Part shown: in pieces, positions 1 to 8,933 of the stretch
Layout: each line of letters opens with the position of its first letter
Position numbering within the stretch: the first letter of the stretch is position 1
Assembly: GCA_024643345.1 (NCBI GenBank)
Contig: JAHENB010000001.1
Span: 309,591 to 341,674, forward strand
Direction of reading: 5' to 3'
DNA from: Maribacter sp.
Lineage (GTDB): Bacteria; Bacteroidota; Bacteroidia; Flavobacteriales; Flavobacteriaceae
DNA: 32,084 bases
Position numbers and translations under genes: made by a program
The notes under the pieces: generated by a model
What the model was told of the DNA's origin: nothing
What the model saw: only the letters and a program-made list of their open reading frames with translations
Database searches by the model: none

Positions 1-985
1 GAACGGTTCCGTCCAAAACCAATTTTATTTTTTTGAACAGAGGCGCCGGAATAGTATCCATCCCGGGTGCCCAAAAATTAGCAGGGGCCATGGTCCAAAA
101 ACTTTGCGGCACCAGCCAGGCATCCTTTTCCTTAAGTAACTTAACGGCTTCTTCATCTATTAAATGACCATGATCCAGGCATTTAACACCCGCGTTCAAA
201 GCCCGGATGGCACCTTTTGCATTATAAATATGAACGGCTACATAGGTATCCCAATCTGCGGCTGCCTTTACCGCGGCCTCTAGCTCTTCCGACGTAAATT
301 GTATGGAATGAATGGGGTCAAAATCGGAATCTATTCCACCCCCTGCCATAATCTTAAGTTGCGTAGCACCTTTTCTAAGGTTTTCCCGTGATGCTTTTAA
401 AACTTCCGGCACTCCATCCACGACAAAAGACCAGCCCAAGGCATCAACAGGATGCATCGGGGCGCCCGACCAATGCGTGCTTGGTTCATTGGCGTTTCGT
501 GAATCGCCATGTCCCGAAGTTTGGCTAATAAAAGCCCCTGAAGGATAGATACGGGGACCAGGTATCAGCCCCTCATCTATTGCCCTTTTCAAGCCAAAAA
601 CCGGACCGCCCAAATCCCGAACCGTTGTAAAACCCAACATTAAAAAATTCTCTGCCGCCTTGGCCGATTTAATGGAAGTATACATCCAGTCGGCATCGTT
701 TCTTATTTCTTTCATGCCCATGGTCAGGGCAAGATGAACGTGCGCATCCGAAAGCCCGGGGATAAGTGTTTTACCGCTTCCGTCGATTATGGTAGCTCCT
801 GCGGGTTCCGCGATGTTTTTTGCAACCTGTTTAATTAAGTTGTCCTCAATGAGAACACTCACATTGTTGGCAAGCAGATTACTCGTACCGTCCCAAACGT
901 CGGCATTTTTAATCAATACGCTGTTCTGTGCGGTCAATCCAAGATGTAAAAGTGCAAAAAACAAAATACCATATATTCTTTTCAT
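1..985 (-). CDS. Secreted metal-dependent amidohydrolase (imidazolonepropionase/prolidase-like), C-terminus cut by window edge
   Basis: About 328 codons are visible. The start is an ATG at 985, and the C-terminus lies beyond base 1. The first 20 residues form a Sec signal peptide (MKRIYGILFF, ending in TAQ), so the enzyme should be periplasmic or outer-membrane-facing. Hallmarks of the amidohydrolase superfamily are visible. The beta-1 metal motif DAHVH has H82 and H84. A QLKIMAGGG segment is the usual place of the metal-bridging lysine. It is followed by VAVHIYNAKG and CLDHGHLID, which carry further metal histidines. Family members of about 430-480 residues cleave cyclic amides, Xaa-Pro or Xaa-Arg dipeptides, or related substrates; the substrate here cannot be read. 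It starts 23 bases after the Rieske oxygenase stop, so the two are probably co-transcribed. Confidence 0.88.
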   Translation of the reverse strand, partial: MKRIYGILFFALLHLGLTAQNSVLIKNADVWDGTSNLLANNVSVLIEDNLIKQVAKNIAEPAGATIIDGSGKTLIPGLSDAHVHLALTMGMKEIRNDADWMYTSIKSAKAAENFLMLGFTTVRDLGGPVFGLKRAIDEGLIPGPRIYPSGAFISQTSGHGDSRNANEPSTHWSGAPMHPVDALGWSFVVDGVPEVLKASRENLRKGATQLKIMAGGGIDSDFDPIHSIQFTSEELEAAVKAAADWDTYVAVHIYNAKGAIRALNAGVKCLDHGHLIDEEAVKLLKEKDAWLVPQSFWTMAPANFWAPGMDTIPAPLFKKIKLVLDGTV

Positions 986-1008
986 TAGTGGGCGTTTTAG
1001 GAAGGTTG

Positions 1009-2010
1009 TCAATAATCGAGTTGCTGTTTTTTCATTGCTCTTCGGTAGTTCATGGCCACCGCATCGAATTTCAGATGTAATTCTTCCGTAAAGTCAAAAG
1101 GCACTTGCTCCGGCCGTTGCGATTCTACGATGCGTTTGTCCTGGTCAAAGATAAGCTGCTCAAAATTCTGCAATATCGTATCCGGTTCATCGTGGTCGTA
1201 ATTGCGGCCGATGATACAGAAGCCCCGGCATTGGTTATGGGAAATGGGTTGGGACGTAAAAAAGTACACCATACCTTTTTCACCGCCCCACCCGAGCCTA
1301 AGCACTATGGTATAGGGCAGGTGCAGTTCATAAACACTTCTCCGTTCCGGTTTAACCACATCTTCATTGGCAAAAATCGGAAAATCCTCGCTATTGGTAG
1401 CCTCCGGTCTGACCACCGAATAGTGTAAAACAGAACCTTTTACAATTACCTTGCAATCAGGTACTTTGGGTCGTTCGGGATCTCCCAGTAATCCTGGATG
1501 CACCCACGGAAAATGCCCAAAGTCGGTAAAATTTTCTACCTGTCTGGAACTATCGCTATGCCAATCGAACGGACCTGTTTTAACCCATTTCCAGGCCACA
1601 TCTTCATATTCCGGAATGTCCGGTAGGTCATAAACAGGTTTCTTTAGGGAAACCCAAACCAATCCGAATTTTTCCTTGCAATAATAGGACGGTGTTTTTG
1701 CCTTACTGGGGATTTCCGCATCGGGTGCTTGTGGTATCAATACACAGACGCCTTGTTTATCGTATCGCCAGGCATGATAGGGGCAGACCAGACAATCGTC
1801 CTTTATCCATCCCAGCGATAATGCTGTTCCCCTATGGATACAGAGATCATGGTTGGCATGTATACTGCCATCGGAAGTTCGCCAGATGACGATGGCCTCA
1901 TCCAAAAGAAATGTTCCAAAGGGAACGGCCGCTTTTATTTCGTGGCTATATCCGACAGGATGCCAGCATGCAAAGAGTTTTTCAGGAAATTTGGTTCGGT
2001 CGCGTTCCAT
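1009..2010 (-). CDS. Rieske [2Fe-2S] non-haem iron oxygenase, alpha-subunit type
   Basis: The protein has 333 residues. The N-terminal Rieske domain binds its [2Fe-2S] cluster with C57-x-H59 and C76-x2-H79 (CIHRG and CPYHAW). The C-terminal half is the catalytic domain: N160, D163, H166 and H171 in a DFGHFPWVHPG segment match the mononuclear-iron site of the vanillate O-demethylase/phenoxybenzoate dioxygenase group. The family uses reductase-derived electrons and O2 to hydroxylate or O-demethylate aromatic and other ring compounds. No reductase or ferredoxin gene is nearby, so electrons must come from elsewhere. The secreted amidohydrolase follows after 23 bases. The substrate is unknown. Family confidence is high. 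Confidence 0.9.
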   Translation of the reverse strand: MERDRTKFPEKLFACWHPVGYSHEIKAAVPFGTFLLDEAIVIWRTSDGSIHANHDLCIHRGTALSLGWIKDDCLVCPYHAWRYDKQGVCVLIPQAPDAEIPSKAKTPSYYCKEKFGLVWVSLKKPVYDLPDIPEYEDVAWKWVKTGPFDWHSDSSRQVENFTDFGHFPWVHPGLLGDPERPKVPDCKVIVKGSVLHYSVVRPEATNSEDFPIFANEDVVKPERRSVYELHLPYTIVLRLGWGGEKGMVYFFTSQPISHNQCRGFCIIGRNYDHDEPDTILQNFEQLIFDQDKRIVESQRPEQVPFDFTEELHLKFDAVAMNYRRAMKKQQLDY

Positions 2011-2434
2011 AATTATATCGTTAAATTTATGGGTGAAATATTTGAAGTGGAATGTTGGTTTTTAGCGACTTTTAATATAAGGTTTCTGGATAACTCTTTG
2101 GCATTTGCTTTTTAATATTTAGAATCCGAATTCTCCAAAAAGATTATCTTAGGTATTGATCAAACCTAATTTAGCTTGAAGGCAGCTAAAAATACCTGTG
2201 CAGGAACCGTGTTTTTACGGTTTGTGTCCTTGTTTGTAGACCAAGCTTTCATCACATGGTTAATCTGCATGTCCTTAGCTCGAGGTGGACCCATTTCTTT
2301 CATGTTATTTTGTATTTTCAACGGATTACAGGTATTTTTAGGTGTAACCAGTGGCACCCACTTTGCCATTGACATTCATTGGGTCGGGTAACGACGATTG
2401 GTTTAATTCAAAAACGGATATTAAAAAGGAACCT
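2011..2434. other. Divergent intergenic region between the Rieske operon and the Gfo/Idh gene
   Basis: This 424-base gap should hold promoters for both divergent operons. Both strands carry overlapping open frames of about 70 codons (2166-2375 minus, 2176-2391 plus). The minus frame is hydrophilic and the plus frame hydrophobic, as expected for mutual complements. Neither resembles a family I recognise. Apart from the TAGGTTTG at 2161-2168 I see no repeat, hairpin or riboswitch. Confidence 0.5.
2161..2168 (-). promoter_or_regulatory. Possible -7 element (TAGGTTTG) for the Rieske/amidohydrolase operon
   Basis: On the minus strand TAGGTTTG matches the Bacteroidota TANNTTTG element exactly. The -33 position 19 bases upstream reads only TTTT, and the implied leader is about 145 bases, so this is weak. 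Confidence 0.3.
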
Positions 2435-3748
2435 ATGAAAGACAAAATGGATTCAAAAAATGATGATTCAAGCAGAAGATCGTTTTTAAAAAAATCGGGC
2501 ATTGTGCTGCTAGGCACCTCTTTGGCATACCCTGTCAACGCATTTCAAATGTCAAATCCATCCATTGATTCTGTTTTGAAGGTGGGCTTGATCGGTTGTG
2601 GTGGGCGAGGTACCGGTGCGGCGGCCCAGGCCCTGATGGCAGACCCAAATGTGGTGCTTACCGCAATGGGCGACGTTTTTGAAGATCGTTTGGTAAGTGC
2701 CCATGCGGAATTGATCAAGATACACCCGGATAAGATCAAAGTAGATCTCCAGAATAGATTTATCGGTTTCGACGCTTACCTGAAGGTCATCGCATCGGAT
2801 GTCGATGTGGTGCTGTTGACCACCCCGCCTGCATTTAGACCCGACCATCTCGCTGCAGCAGTCGAAGCGGGCAAGCACGTTTTCTGCGAAAAACCGGTCG
2901 CTGTGGACTCTCCGGGGGTAAGGAAAGTGCTGGAAGCGGCCAAGATCGCTAAGGAGAAGAACCTTTCACTGGTCTCCGGCTTTTGTTTTAGACACGATTA
3001 TGCCAACCAGGCGGTCTTTGGCCGTGTATTGGATGGTGCCGTTGGCGATGTCAGGGCAATTACGACCTTTAGGCATGGGGGGGAAGCTTGGTACTATGAC
3101 CGTAAGCCCAACTGGTCACAGATGACCTATGAAATGCGCAACTGGTATTACTACAATTGGTTGTCGGGCGATTTTATCGTGGAACAAGCGGTACATAGCT
3201 TGGACATGATGTCTTGGGCCATGGGCGATGTGATGCCCATAAAAGCATCGGGACAAGGTGGGCGACAGGCGCGTGTGGACAAAAAATATGGAAATATTTT
3301 CGATCATTTTACAGTTGAGTTCGAGTACCCCAATGGTGCCAAAGGCTATCATTTTACAAGACAGCAAGCGAATACCTCCCACCAAAACAGTGTTGAAGTT
3401 TTTGGCTCAGAAGGTACAGCAACCGTGCAGATAGGTCGCCAATACGAGATCAAGGGAAAAATGAATTGGTCGTTCGAAGGCGAACGTAACGATATGTTCC
3501 AGACAGAGCATGATGAACTTTTCAAGTCGATCAGGAACGGAGTGCCCATAAACGATGGCGTGAAAATGGCCCACAGTACCATGCTCGCTATTTGGGGCCG
3601 TATGGTGGGCTATACCGGCCAGTCCATTGGCTTTGACGAAGCATTTAATTCCATTGAATCCTTGGGCCCCAAAGTAGCGGAATACGATTGGGACCTGGTA
3701 TGGAAAATGCCACCGATTGCCATACCCGGAATCACCAAACAAATATAA
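2435..3748 (+). CDS. Tat-exported Gfo/Idh/MocA-family NAD(P)-dependent oxidoreductase
   Basis: Starting at the ATG at 2435, preceded by AAAAAGGA, gives 437 residues. An upstream in-frame ATG at 2351 would bury the signal peptide behind 28 extra residues. The N-terminus is a twin-arginine signal: [10 protein letters not shown] with R14 and R15, then a hydrophobic stretch to about residue 37, so the protein is exported folded. The Rossmann glycine motif GLIGCGGRG is at about 51-59 and the family-typical EKP at 152-154. The C-terminal domain holds [11 protein letters not shown]. Relatives oxidise or reduce sugars and cyclitols, often at C3. Tat export lets the NAD(P) cofactor be loaded in the cytoplasm. 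The DUF1080 gene starts within 20 bases of its stop, which suggests joint work on 3-keto-glycosides. The exact substrate is unknown. Confidence 0.88.
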   Translation: MKDKMDSKNDDSSRRSFLKKSGIVLLGTSLAYPVNAFQMSNPSIDSVLKVGLIGCGGRGTGAAAQALMADPNVVLTAMGDVFEDRLVSAHAELIKIHPDKIKVDLQNRFIGFDAYLKVIASDVDVVLLTTPPAFRPDHLAAAVEAGKHVFCEKPVAVDSPGVRKVLEAAKIAKEKNLSLVSGFCFRHDYANQAVFGRVLDGAVGDVRAITTFRHGGEAWYYDRKPNWSQMTYEMRNWYYYNWLSGDFIVEQAVHSLDMMSWAMGDVMPIKASGQGGRQARVDKKYGNIFDHFTVEFEYPNGAKGYHFTRQQANTSHQNSVEVFGSEGTATVQIGRQYEIKGKMNWSFEGERNDMFQTEHDELFKSIRNGVPINDGVKMAHSTMLAIWGRMVGYTGQSIGFDEAFNSIESLGPKVAEYDWDLVWKMPPIAIPGITKQI

Positions 3749-3753
3749 AATAT

Positions 3754-4515
3754 ATGCAATGCTTAATGGACAAGCTCAGGATGCTGCTATTGGTTTTTTG
3801 GTTGGGTTTTATTTCCCTGGCGACAGCTCAAGATCAACCTATCGTATTTGGTAGGGAAATGGATTTTGATGATGTGATCGGTACGACGGGCGGAGAAGGA
3901 AAATTGATTAATTGGATCAATGTGAACACCGATTCCGATACCTGGCGAACCGAAGATGACTTGCTGATATGTAAAGGCCGACCCATTGGGGTCATGCGAT
4001 CCGAGAAGCGGTATGAAAATTTTATACTATCGGTGGAATGGCGCCATATGGAATCTGGTGGGAATTCGGGGGTTTTTGTCTGGAGCGATGCGGCACCGGA
4101 CGCAGAGAGTCGTTTGCCGGGTGGGGTAGAAGTGCAAATGCTCGAATTGGATTGGGTCAACCAAAACACCAAAGATGGGGTGAAACCGCCCATAGCCTAT
4201 GTACACGGAGAACTTTTTGGAGTTGGGGGAGTGGAAACTATTCCCGACAACCCGAGGGGTACCAGGAGCAAGTCTATCGAAAACAGGGCTTTGGGCAAAG
4301 GCGAATGGAATTCCTACAAGGTTATTTGTGTCGATGGCACTATCAAGCTTGCGGTGAACGGGAAGTTTGTGAACGGCATCAGTAAATCGACCATCAAAAA
4401 AGGGTATCTATGTCTGGAATCGGAAGGGGCAGAGATCCAATTTCGGAATTTCACTATCATAGCATTGCCGCCAGGCGTAACGGCCGAAAACGAGACAGCC
4501 AATAAAAAACGATAG
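3754..4515 (+). CDS. Secreted DUF1080 (3-keto-disaccharide hydrolase-like) protein
   Basis: I take the ATG at 3754 (253 residues). An ATG at 3766 is also possible, and an in-frame ATG at 3688 would overlap the upstream gene. A signal peptide ([17 protein letters not shown]) is followed by one concanavalin-like jelly-roll domain. The DUF1080 signatures are present: a [12 protein letters not shown] segment, [39 protein letters not shown] and a final IQFRNFTI strand. Members of the family hydrolyse 3-keto-glycosides made by Gfo/Idh-type dehydrogenases, and the neighbouring gene encodes such a dehydrogenase. Hydrolase activity is inferred from the family; I could not verify a catalytic residue. 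Confidence 0.85.
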   Translation: MQCLMDKLRMLLLVFWLGFISLATAQDQPIVFGREMDFDDVIGTTGGEGKLINWINVNTDSDTWRTEDDLLICKGRPIGVMRSEKRYENFILSVEWRHMESGGNSGVFVWSDAAPDAESRLPGGVEVQMLELDWVNQNTKDGVKPPIAYVHGELFGVGGVETIPDNPRGTRSKSIENRALGKGEWNSYKVICVDGTIKLAVNGKFVNGISKSTIKKGYLCLESEGAEIQFRNFTIIALPPGVTAENETANKKR

Positions 4516-4551
4516 GTGGGTCGGAATTTAGTTTAGCATTGATTTGACCTA

Positions 4552-4580
4552 AACACCAAATCTTGTTGGTTTTGAGTGTT
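4552..4580. terminator. Weak hairpin between convergent genes
   Basis: ACCAA (4555-4559) pairs with TTGGT (4566-4570) around a six-base loop. An outer AACAC/GTGTT pair is at 4552-4556 and 4576-4580, overlapping the inner arm. A short T-run follows the inner stem on the plus strand. It lies between the plus-strand DUF1080 gene and the minus-strand AsmA-like gene, where a terminator is expected. Otherwise 4516-4737 appears empty. Confidence 0.3.
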
Positions 4581-4737
4581 CCTGCCACTACGTTCATAAA
4601 TCAATTAAAGGTGCATAAAAAAGATAGCTTTCAAGCTTTAAAAAGGCACAAATCCTTTATAGTTAAATATGGAACCAACGATAATGGAAAAAGTCCTACG
4701 GTTGTAGATATCCAAGTTTTATGCCTTTGAAGGGACC

Positions 4738-6378
4738 TTATTTGCCTTTTTGGGGTCCTAGGGTATTTTTCATACCACTTATCAGCGTGCCCAACATTAA
4801 ATGGACCATCCCGAAATTTGCGGTTTGTTCATGGGCGACCGGAACGGTTTTTGTCTTACCGTTTTTTGGATTGTCTTGATGGATTATCGTGTTTGCCAAT
4901 AAGGTCATTTTTTTATTTTTCTTGTTGTCATTGTTCTTTTCGATTTCGATTTGCAGATCATTGTACAGCATCGTCATTTCACCGGAACAACTGGCCGTAT
5001 TGCAGCGGGAGTTGAACACGATGCCATTGGCGCGCCCCTTTGTGAATTTTATGCCCGCCAGGGGCAATAAAACAGGATTTAATTCTATTAAAGGAAAGGA
5101 CCCTATATTTCCGGAAAAAGAGAACTGACTGGTATGATATGGAAAATTAAGAAGGATATTAAAATCTAAAGACTTCAATAAATTCCCGGACATTTTTATG
5201 GCAAATTCATCCCCGGTCCCCGGATTATAATGAGGGGTCAAGATATTTGAGGCTTCCAAATGGATATCATCTATATTGACCGCTATAACATTCTGTTTCA
5301 CACCTTCAAGCTCCTCGTACAAAAGACTGCCGTTCGTCAAAATTATTTTTCCGATTGCGATTGGTGTTGTTGCAGTTTTTATTGCAATATGGGGAAATTT
5401 TGGTCTACGTGCTGGATCCCTGGGAAGGGCAACGTCTACATTGATTGCCAATTTAAAGGAATCGGCCAGTAGGCTATCGATTTCAAAAACACCATCATCC
5501 AACATTTGTTCCAATCGTAAGCCATAGATGTTTAAAAAGGGTATGTTCAGGTCATAAACTTCTTTTCTTTTGGTAAAAGAAGATGCCATTTCATATTTGT
5601 CGGGCATCGGCGTATATTTGAGGCCTTTCAAGGCCATTTTTCCCGAATTCACAAATAGGTCCAGAGTGTCAAAGTAAACCGCATATTGTACTTTATCGAA
5701 TTCAATTTTTTGTTTTTGTAACCTAACCTTTAACGAATCGGTATTGATTTTAAAAATATCCTGCCCATTTCCCATAGACTCGAATGAGACCCCATCTATT
5801 TCCATGAATTTACCTTCATAAACGTCAAGTGTATCTTTCTTGAGGGCGTCCAGGACTTTAAATGTGGTGCGATCCACTAAAAACTTATTAAGATCGATAC
5901 TGTTTATTCCTGGAATATGGATGGAATCCAACAAATTTGGTCGCGTTTTGCTCTCCTTGGGCATGTTTACGGCTTCAGCAGGAAGTTTATACAAGCTAAG
6001 ATCTAGGCCTTCTATGTATATTTTTTCAATTTTAATGGAGCGATTAAAAAGGATATCATACAGTTTTAGTCCTTTAAGCTCAATATCGCTCACCTTCAGT
6101 TCAAGTAGGTTCGATTTTCCGACCTCTCCTTTGGTAAAACGATCGAAGTAGGCGCTGTCTGGCTGTATCTTGATAGATTTGATTAGGAGATTTCCTTCAA
6201 AAATATTTGCATCAACATCTTCTATTGACCAAAGCTGCTCATGTTTGGCATTGCGTTTTTCCAACTCATCATGAACCATATTTTTTATGATCTTGTTGAT
6301 GCCATAATTACTGACCATGGCCAGGACTAACAACAGGGCAAGCACTCCCAGGATGATTCTCTTTTTATATTTGGCCAT
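4738..6378 (-). CDS. Membrane-anchored AsmA/DUF748-like envelope protein, function unknown
   Basis: The protein has 546 residues. Residues 7-25 (IILGVLALLLVLAMVSNYG) form one N-terminal membrane segment; the rest is predicted periplasmic. The body is rich in short alternating hydrophobic strands with repeated SIKI, DIELKGLKLYDI and IYIEGLDLSLY-like stretches. This is the style of AsmA-like and DUF748 proteins, whose long beta grooves are thought to move or organise lipids between the membranes. The C-terminal third contains a cysteine pair (CNTASC). It sits alone on the minus strand, about 205 bases downstream of the ABC/LolA-like operon, and could belong to it or have its own promoter. Family assignment is by sequence style, not a diagnostic motif. 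Confidence 0.6.
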   Translation of the reverse strand: MAKYKKRIILGVLALLLVLAMVSNYGINKIIKNMVHDELEKRNAKHEQLWSIEDVDANIFEGNLLIKSIKIQPDSAYFDRFTKGEVGKSNLLELKVSDIELKGLKLYDILFNRSIKIEKIYIEGLDLSLYKLPAEAVNMPKESKTRPNLLDSIHIPGINSIDLNKFLVDRTTFKVLDALKKDTLDVYEGKFMEIDGVSFESMGNGQDIFKINTDSLKVRLQKQKIEFDKVQYAVYFDTLDLFVNSGKMALKGLKYTPMPDKYEMASSFTKRKEVYDLNIPFLNIYGLRLEQMLDDGVFEIDSLLADSFKLAINVDVALPRDPARRPKFPHIAIKTATTPIAIGKIILTNGSLLYEELEGVKQNVIAVNIDDIHLEASNILTPHYNPGTGDEFAIKMSGNLLKSLDFNILLNFPYHTSQFSFSGNIGSFPLIELNPVLLPLAGIKFTKGRANGIVFNSRCNTASCSGEMTMLYNDLQIEIEKNNDNKKNKKMTLLANTIIHQDNPKNGKTKTVPVAHEQTANFGMVHLMLGTLISGMKNTLGPQKGK

Positions 6379-6583
6379 ACTTTTATAGTTCCATAAGGTT
6401 AAAATGTAAACAATTTTTGCAAATTAATGACAGAGATGAAGTCAAAAAATTTGTTGGGCTTGAAAGAAAATGTCTATCTAAGCTATGGTAGGTGTTGCAA
6501 GCTGTTATAATATGCTCTAAAGCGATGGTTACCTACAACTTTTCAAATAAAATGCAAAGCCTAACATGAATACTTAAAGTATT

Positions 6584-7252
6584 TTATCTCTTTTCCCCGG
6601 TTCTGGAAATAATATAATCTGTTAATCTTAAAATAATGGTCCCTTTTTTCTCATCTAAGGAACGCAATTCCTGCCTATCGATTTGTGTATCCTTACCAAA
6701 AAAGTTAAATGGAAGACGAAGTTTTTGTAATTCAAAAGTAATTTCGACCCTATCGGGCAAGGCGCTTTGCCTAGTATTGTAATAGAGTTGCAATTTAAAA
6801 GAACCTTCGTTTCGCGTATTGATTTCAGATTCAACAATACGACGGTTGGTCGTATCCAATAAAATTTTGGCAATGGTATATTCCGCTTGATCGTCTTCAG
6901 GAATAATGTTTAAGACCTTTAACGGTTTATCCCCTCTTTTTTCAATACCCCTGTCAAGTGTAATAAATGGATATTGAAACAATTGGGTAAGCGTAAAATC
7001 CAATCCGCGTTTTGGGATAAGAATAAAATTATCGGAAGTGAACGATACGGGTTGGTCTTTTTCATAGGTCATCGAAGCATATTTGGTAGGCATTTTAATG
7101 AATGAGGCTAAAATATCGAGACTAATGGATGCCTCATAATGATCAATGGAATCCAATCGCGACTTTATGGCCAAAAGGTCGCGGTCGGTTTCCTGCGCTT
7201 GCAGAACAAAACAAAAAAAGAAGTAAGTTAGGTAGGTAAGGTGACGAATCAT
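6584..7252 (-). CDS. Secreted LolA-like periplasmic protein linked to an ABC-2 exporter
   Basis: The protein has 222 residues. The first 20 (MIRHLTYLTYFFFCFVLQAQ) form a signal peptide. The rest has the rhythm of the LolA/outer-membrane-lipoprotein-sorting fold: an N-terminal helix, long strands, a D-T-x-N-R-R-I-V-E-S-E-I turn, a G-S-F-K-L-Q-L-Y-Y-N strand and then LPDRVEITFEL. These correspond to the segments in LolA where the lipid cavity is built, but similarity is loose. It is the last gene of a four-gene unit, and its ATG overlaps the stop of the ABC-2 permease gene by 4 bases. This context suggests it accepts a lipid or lipoprotein exported by, or handled near, the transporter. That function is inference. 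The true lolA is at 15023-15664. Confidence 0.6.
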   Translation of the reverse strand: MIRHLTYLTYFFFCFVLQAQETDRDLLAIKSRLDSIDHYEASISLDILASFIKMPTKYASMTYEKDQPVSFTSDNFILIPKRGLDFTLTQLFQYPFITLDRGIEKRGDKPLKVLNIIPEDDQAEYTIAKILLDTTNRRIVESEINTRNEGSFKLQLYYNTRQSALPDRVEITFELQKLRLPFNFFGKDTQIDRQELRSLDEKKGTIILRLTDYIISRTGEKR

Positions 7253-8079
7253 GCAATATCCCTATGTTTAAAAACAAGAATGCCAAAGCCCATTACAATA
7301 GCCGTATAGCCCAATAGAATGGTATTGTTCAGCACAATTTCTTGCCAATTAATGTCGTAATAAAAAAAATGTTGCCAACTTTCCCCAAGTTTTACATAAA
7401 GTAATTTACCCCAAAGGGAAGTTCCAAAATCTACGCGCAACATCAGATTGGACAAAATCAGAAAAAAGGTGGCAAGAATCCAAGTGATGGTGGTATCCCT
7501 GAAAAAAATGGCAATGGTCAGGCTCATAACGGAGTAAAACATCATGGTTACGGTTCCCGAAAGGTATGCCCAAAATAAACGCCACATCGCATCATTATTT
7601 TCAAAAAAATTAAGCGTATCGAGATAAACGATCAAATCTCCCCGTCCGAAAATGGTATAGGATAATCCAAAAGCGGTCAACATCAGAAAAAAGATGGCAA
7701 CCATGGTGAACAGCATGGCCACAAAATACTTGCTTAAAACGAATTTGGACTTACTCACAGGTTGCACAAATATCGATCTTAAAGTGCCATCTTTATATTC
7801 CGATGTGAGCAGACCTGAAACAATGATCATTAAAAGAAGGGGCAGATGAAACCAAATGGTATTCAAAATAACGTAGACCAAAAGATTGCCGTTCAGCAGG
7901 TCGCCCTTAAAATAAAAGGATTGTTTAAGAGTTGACATTAAAACATCGATTAAGGCGCTGCCTTGATAATAGGCGCTGAAAAGAATGACCACCTCCATCA
8001 AAACGATCGCCCCAAGTGCATAATATGTTCTTGGCTGCCTGTAGAGTTTATAGAGTTCTGCCCAAATCAAAGCCCTCAT
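7249..8079 (-). CDS. ABC-2 type transporter permease
   Basis: The protein has 276 residues and about six membrane segments. They begin with a cytoplasmic MRALIWAELYKLYRQPRTYY lead typical of ABC-2 permeases, followed by a helix near residues 22-39. A segment around residue 93 (SEYKDGTLRSIFVQPVS) matches the conserved coupling region of the family (E-x-x-x-G-T-x-x). The gene overlaps the upstream ATPase by 4 bases and the downstream LolA-like gene by 4 bases, so translation is probably coupled. Such permeases export drugs, peptides, polysaccharides or lipids. With one ATPase and one permease, the complex is likely a 2+2 homodimer. Substrate unknown. Confidence 0.9.
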   Translation of the reverse strand: MRALIWAELYKLYRQPRTYYALGAIVLMEVVILFSAYYQGSALIDVLMSTLKQSFYFKGDLLNGNLLVYVILNTIWFHLPLLLMIIVSGLLTSEYKDGTLRSIFVQPVSKSKFVLSKYFVAMLFTMVAIFFLMLTAFGLSYTIFGRGDLIVYLDTLNFFENNDAMWRLFWAYLSGTVTMMFYSVMSLTIAIFFRDTTITWILATFFLILSNLMLRVDFGTSLWGKLLYVKLGESWQHFFYYDINWQEIVLNNTILLGYTAIVMGFGILVFKHRDIA

Positions 8080-8933
8080 AATTGCGAATATTGAAAAAGC
8101 CTGTTCATGTTAATCTTGGGAACACATGAAATAATGGTTCCTCCGTTCGCTACCAATTGGTTCAATACTTTTGTAATTTCATTTGGATTGCACCTGATTT
8201 CAGCCCCATTGCCAATGAGCACCGGATTAAAGCGCTCAAGGGGCCCTGAGAAATTCAGATTTTCCCCTACGAGCAAATATTGGTCGGTATATTGTGTAAT
8301 GAGGGTTTTGGCAGTATCGGAACGCACGATTTCACCATCTTTAATGACATATAAAAAATCACAGAATTTACTAAGTTCCTCCACGTTATGGGAAGCGATA
8401 AGAACGGCCATTTTTTCTTCACGTGCCATTTGAAGTATCAAAGTCCTTAAACTGTTCACGCCAATAGGATCCAGTCCGGAAAAGGGTTCGTCAAGCACCA
8501 GTGCCTCAGGATCATTGATCAAAGCTATCGCAATGCCAAGGCGCTGTTTCATTCCCATGGAAAAATTTTTCACAGGATCTTTCCTGTCCGTGGGAAGTCC
8601 AACCTTCTTCAATAAATGATTGATATTTTCACGGGAATAGGGTGTTTTTTGAATGGAAGCGAATATTTTCAGGTTCTCTGCAGCATTAAGATAACCATAG
8701 AGGCAGGGCTTTTCTATGATGCCGCTTAATGGTTTTTTTCTTGTGGATTCGATTATTACCCTGCCTTGGTCAGGTTTTACCAGCCCCAATAGCATCTTGA
8801 ACAAGGTAGATTTTCCCGCCCCATTAGTGCCCAAAAGTCCGGTTATGGTCCCGGGTCCACAACGTATGGTAACATGATTAACCACAATGTTGCCGCCATA
8901 CGATTTAGTGAGCCCTTCCCCGGAAACTATCAA
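8076..8933 (-). CDS. ABC transporter ATP-binding protein
   Basis: The protein has 285 residues and the full set of ABC ATPase motifs. Walker A is GTNGAGKST near residue 35, the signature is NFSMGMKQRL near 123, Walker B is ALVLDEPFSGLDP, and the H-loop histidine is in ASHNVEEL. The extra C-terminal 80 residues resemble the extension of CcmA/NatA-type ATPases that pair with ABC-2 permeases. The stop overlaps the next gene's start by 4 bases, and its own start overlaps the 154-codon membrane protein by 4 bases. It energises the permease encoded directly downstream. Confidence 0.94.
   Translation of the reverse strand: MIVSGEGLTKSYGGNIVVNHVTIRCGPGTITGLLGTNGAGKSTLFKMLLGLVKPDQGRVIIESTRKKPLSGIIEKPCLYGYLNAAENLKIFASIQKTPYSRENINHLLKKVGLPTDRKDPVKNFSMGMKQRLGIAIALINDPEALVLDEPFSGLDPIGVNSLRTLILQMAREEKMAVLIASHNVEELSKFCDFLYVIKDGEIVRSDTAKTLITQYTDQYLLVGENLNFSGPLERFNPVLIGNGAEIRCNPNEITKVLNQLVANGGTIISCVPKINMNRLFQYSQL

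Noticed and set aside
6569-6583. AATACT-TAA-AGTATT hairpin just after the LolA-like gene stop.
   Set aside because: The stem is short and AT-only and no T-run follows on the minus strand, so I do not call it a terminator.
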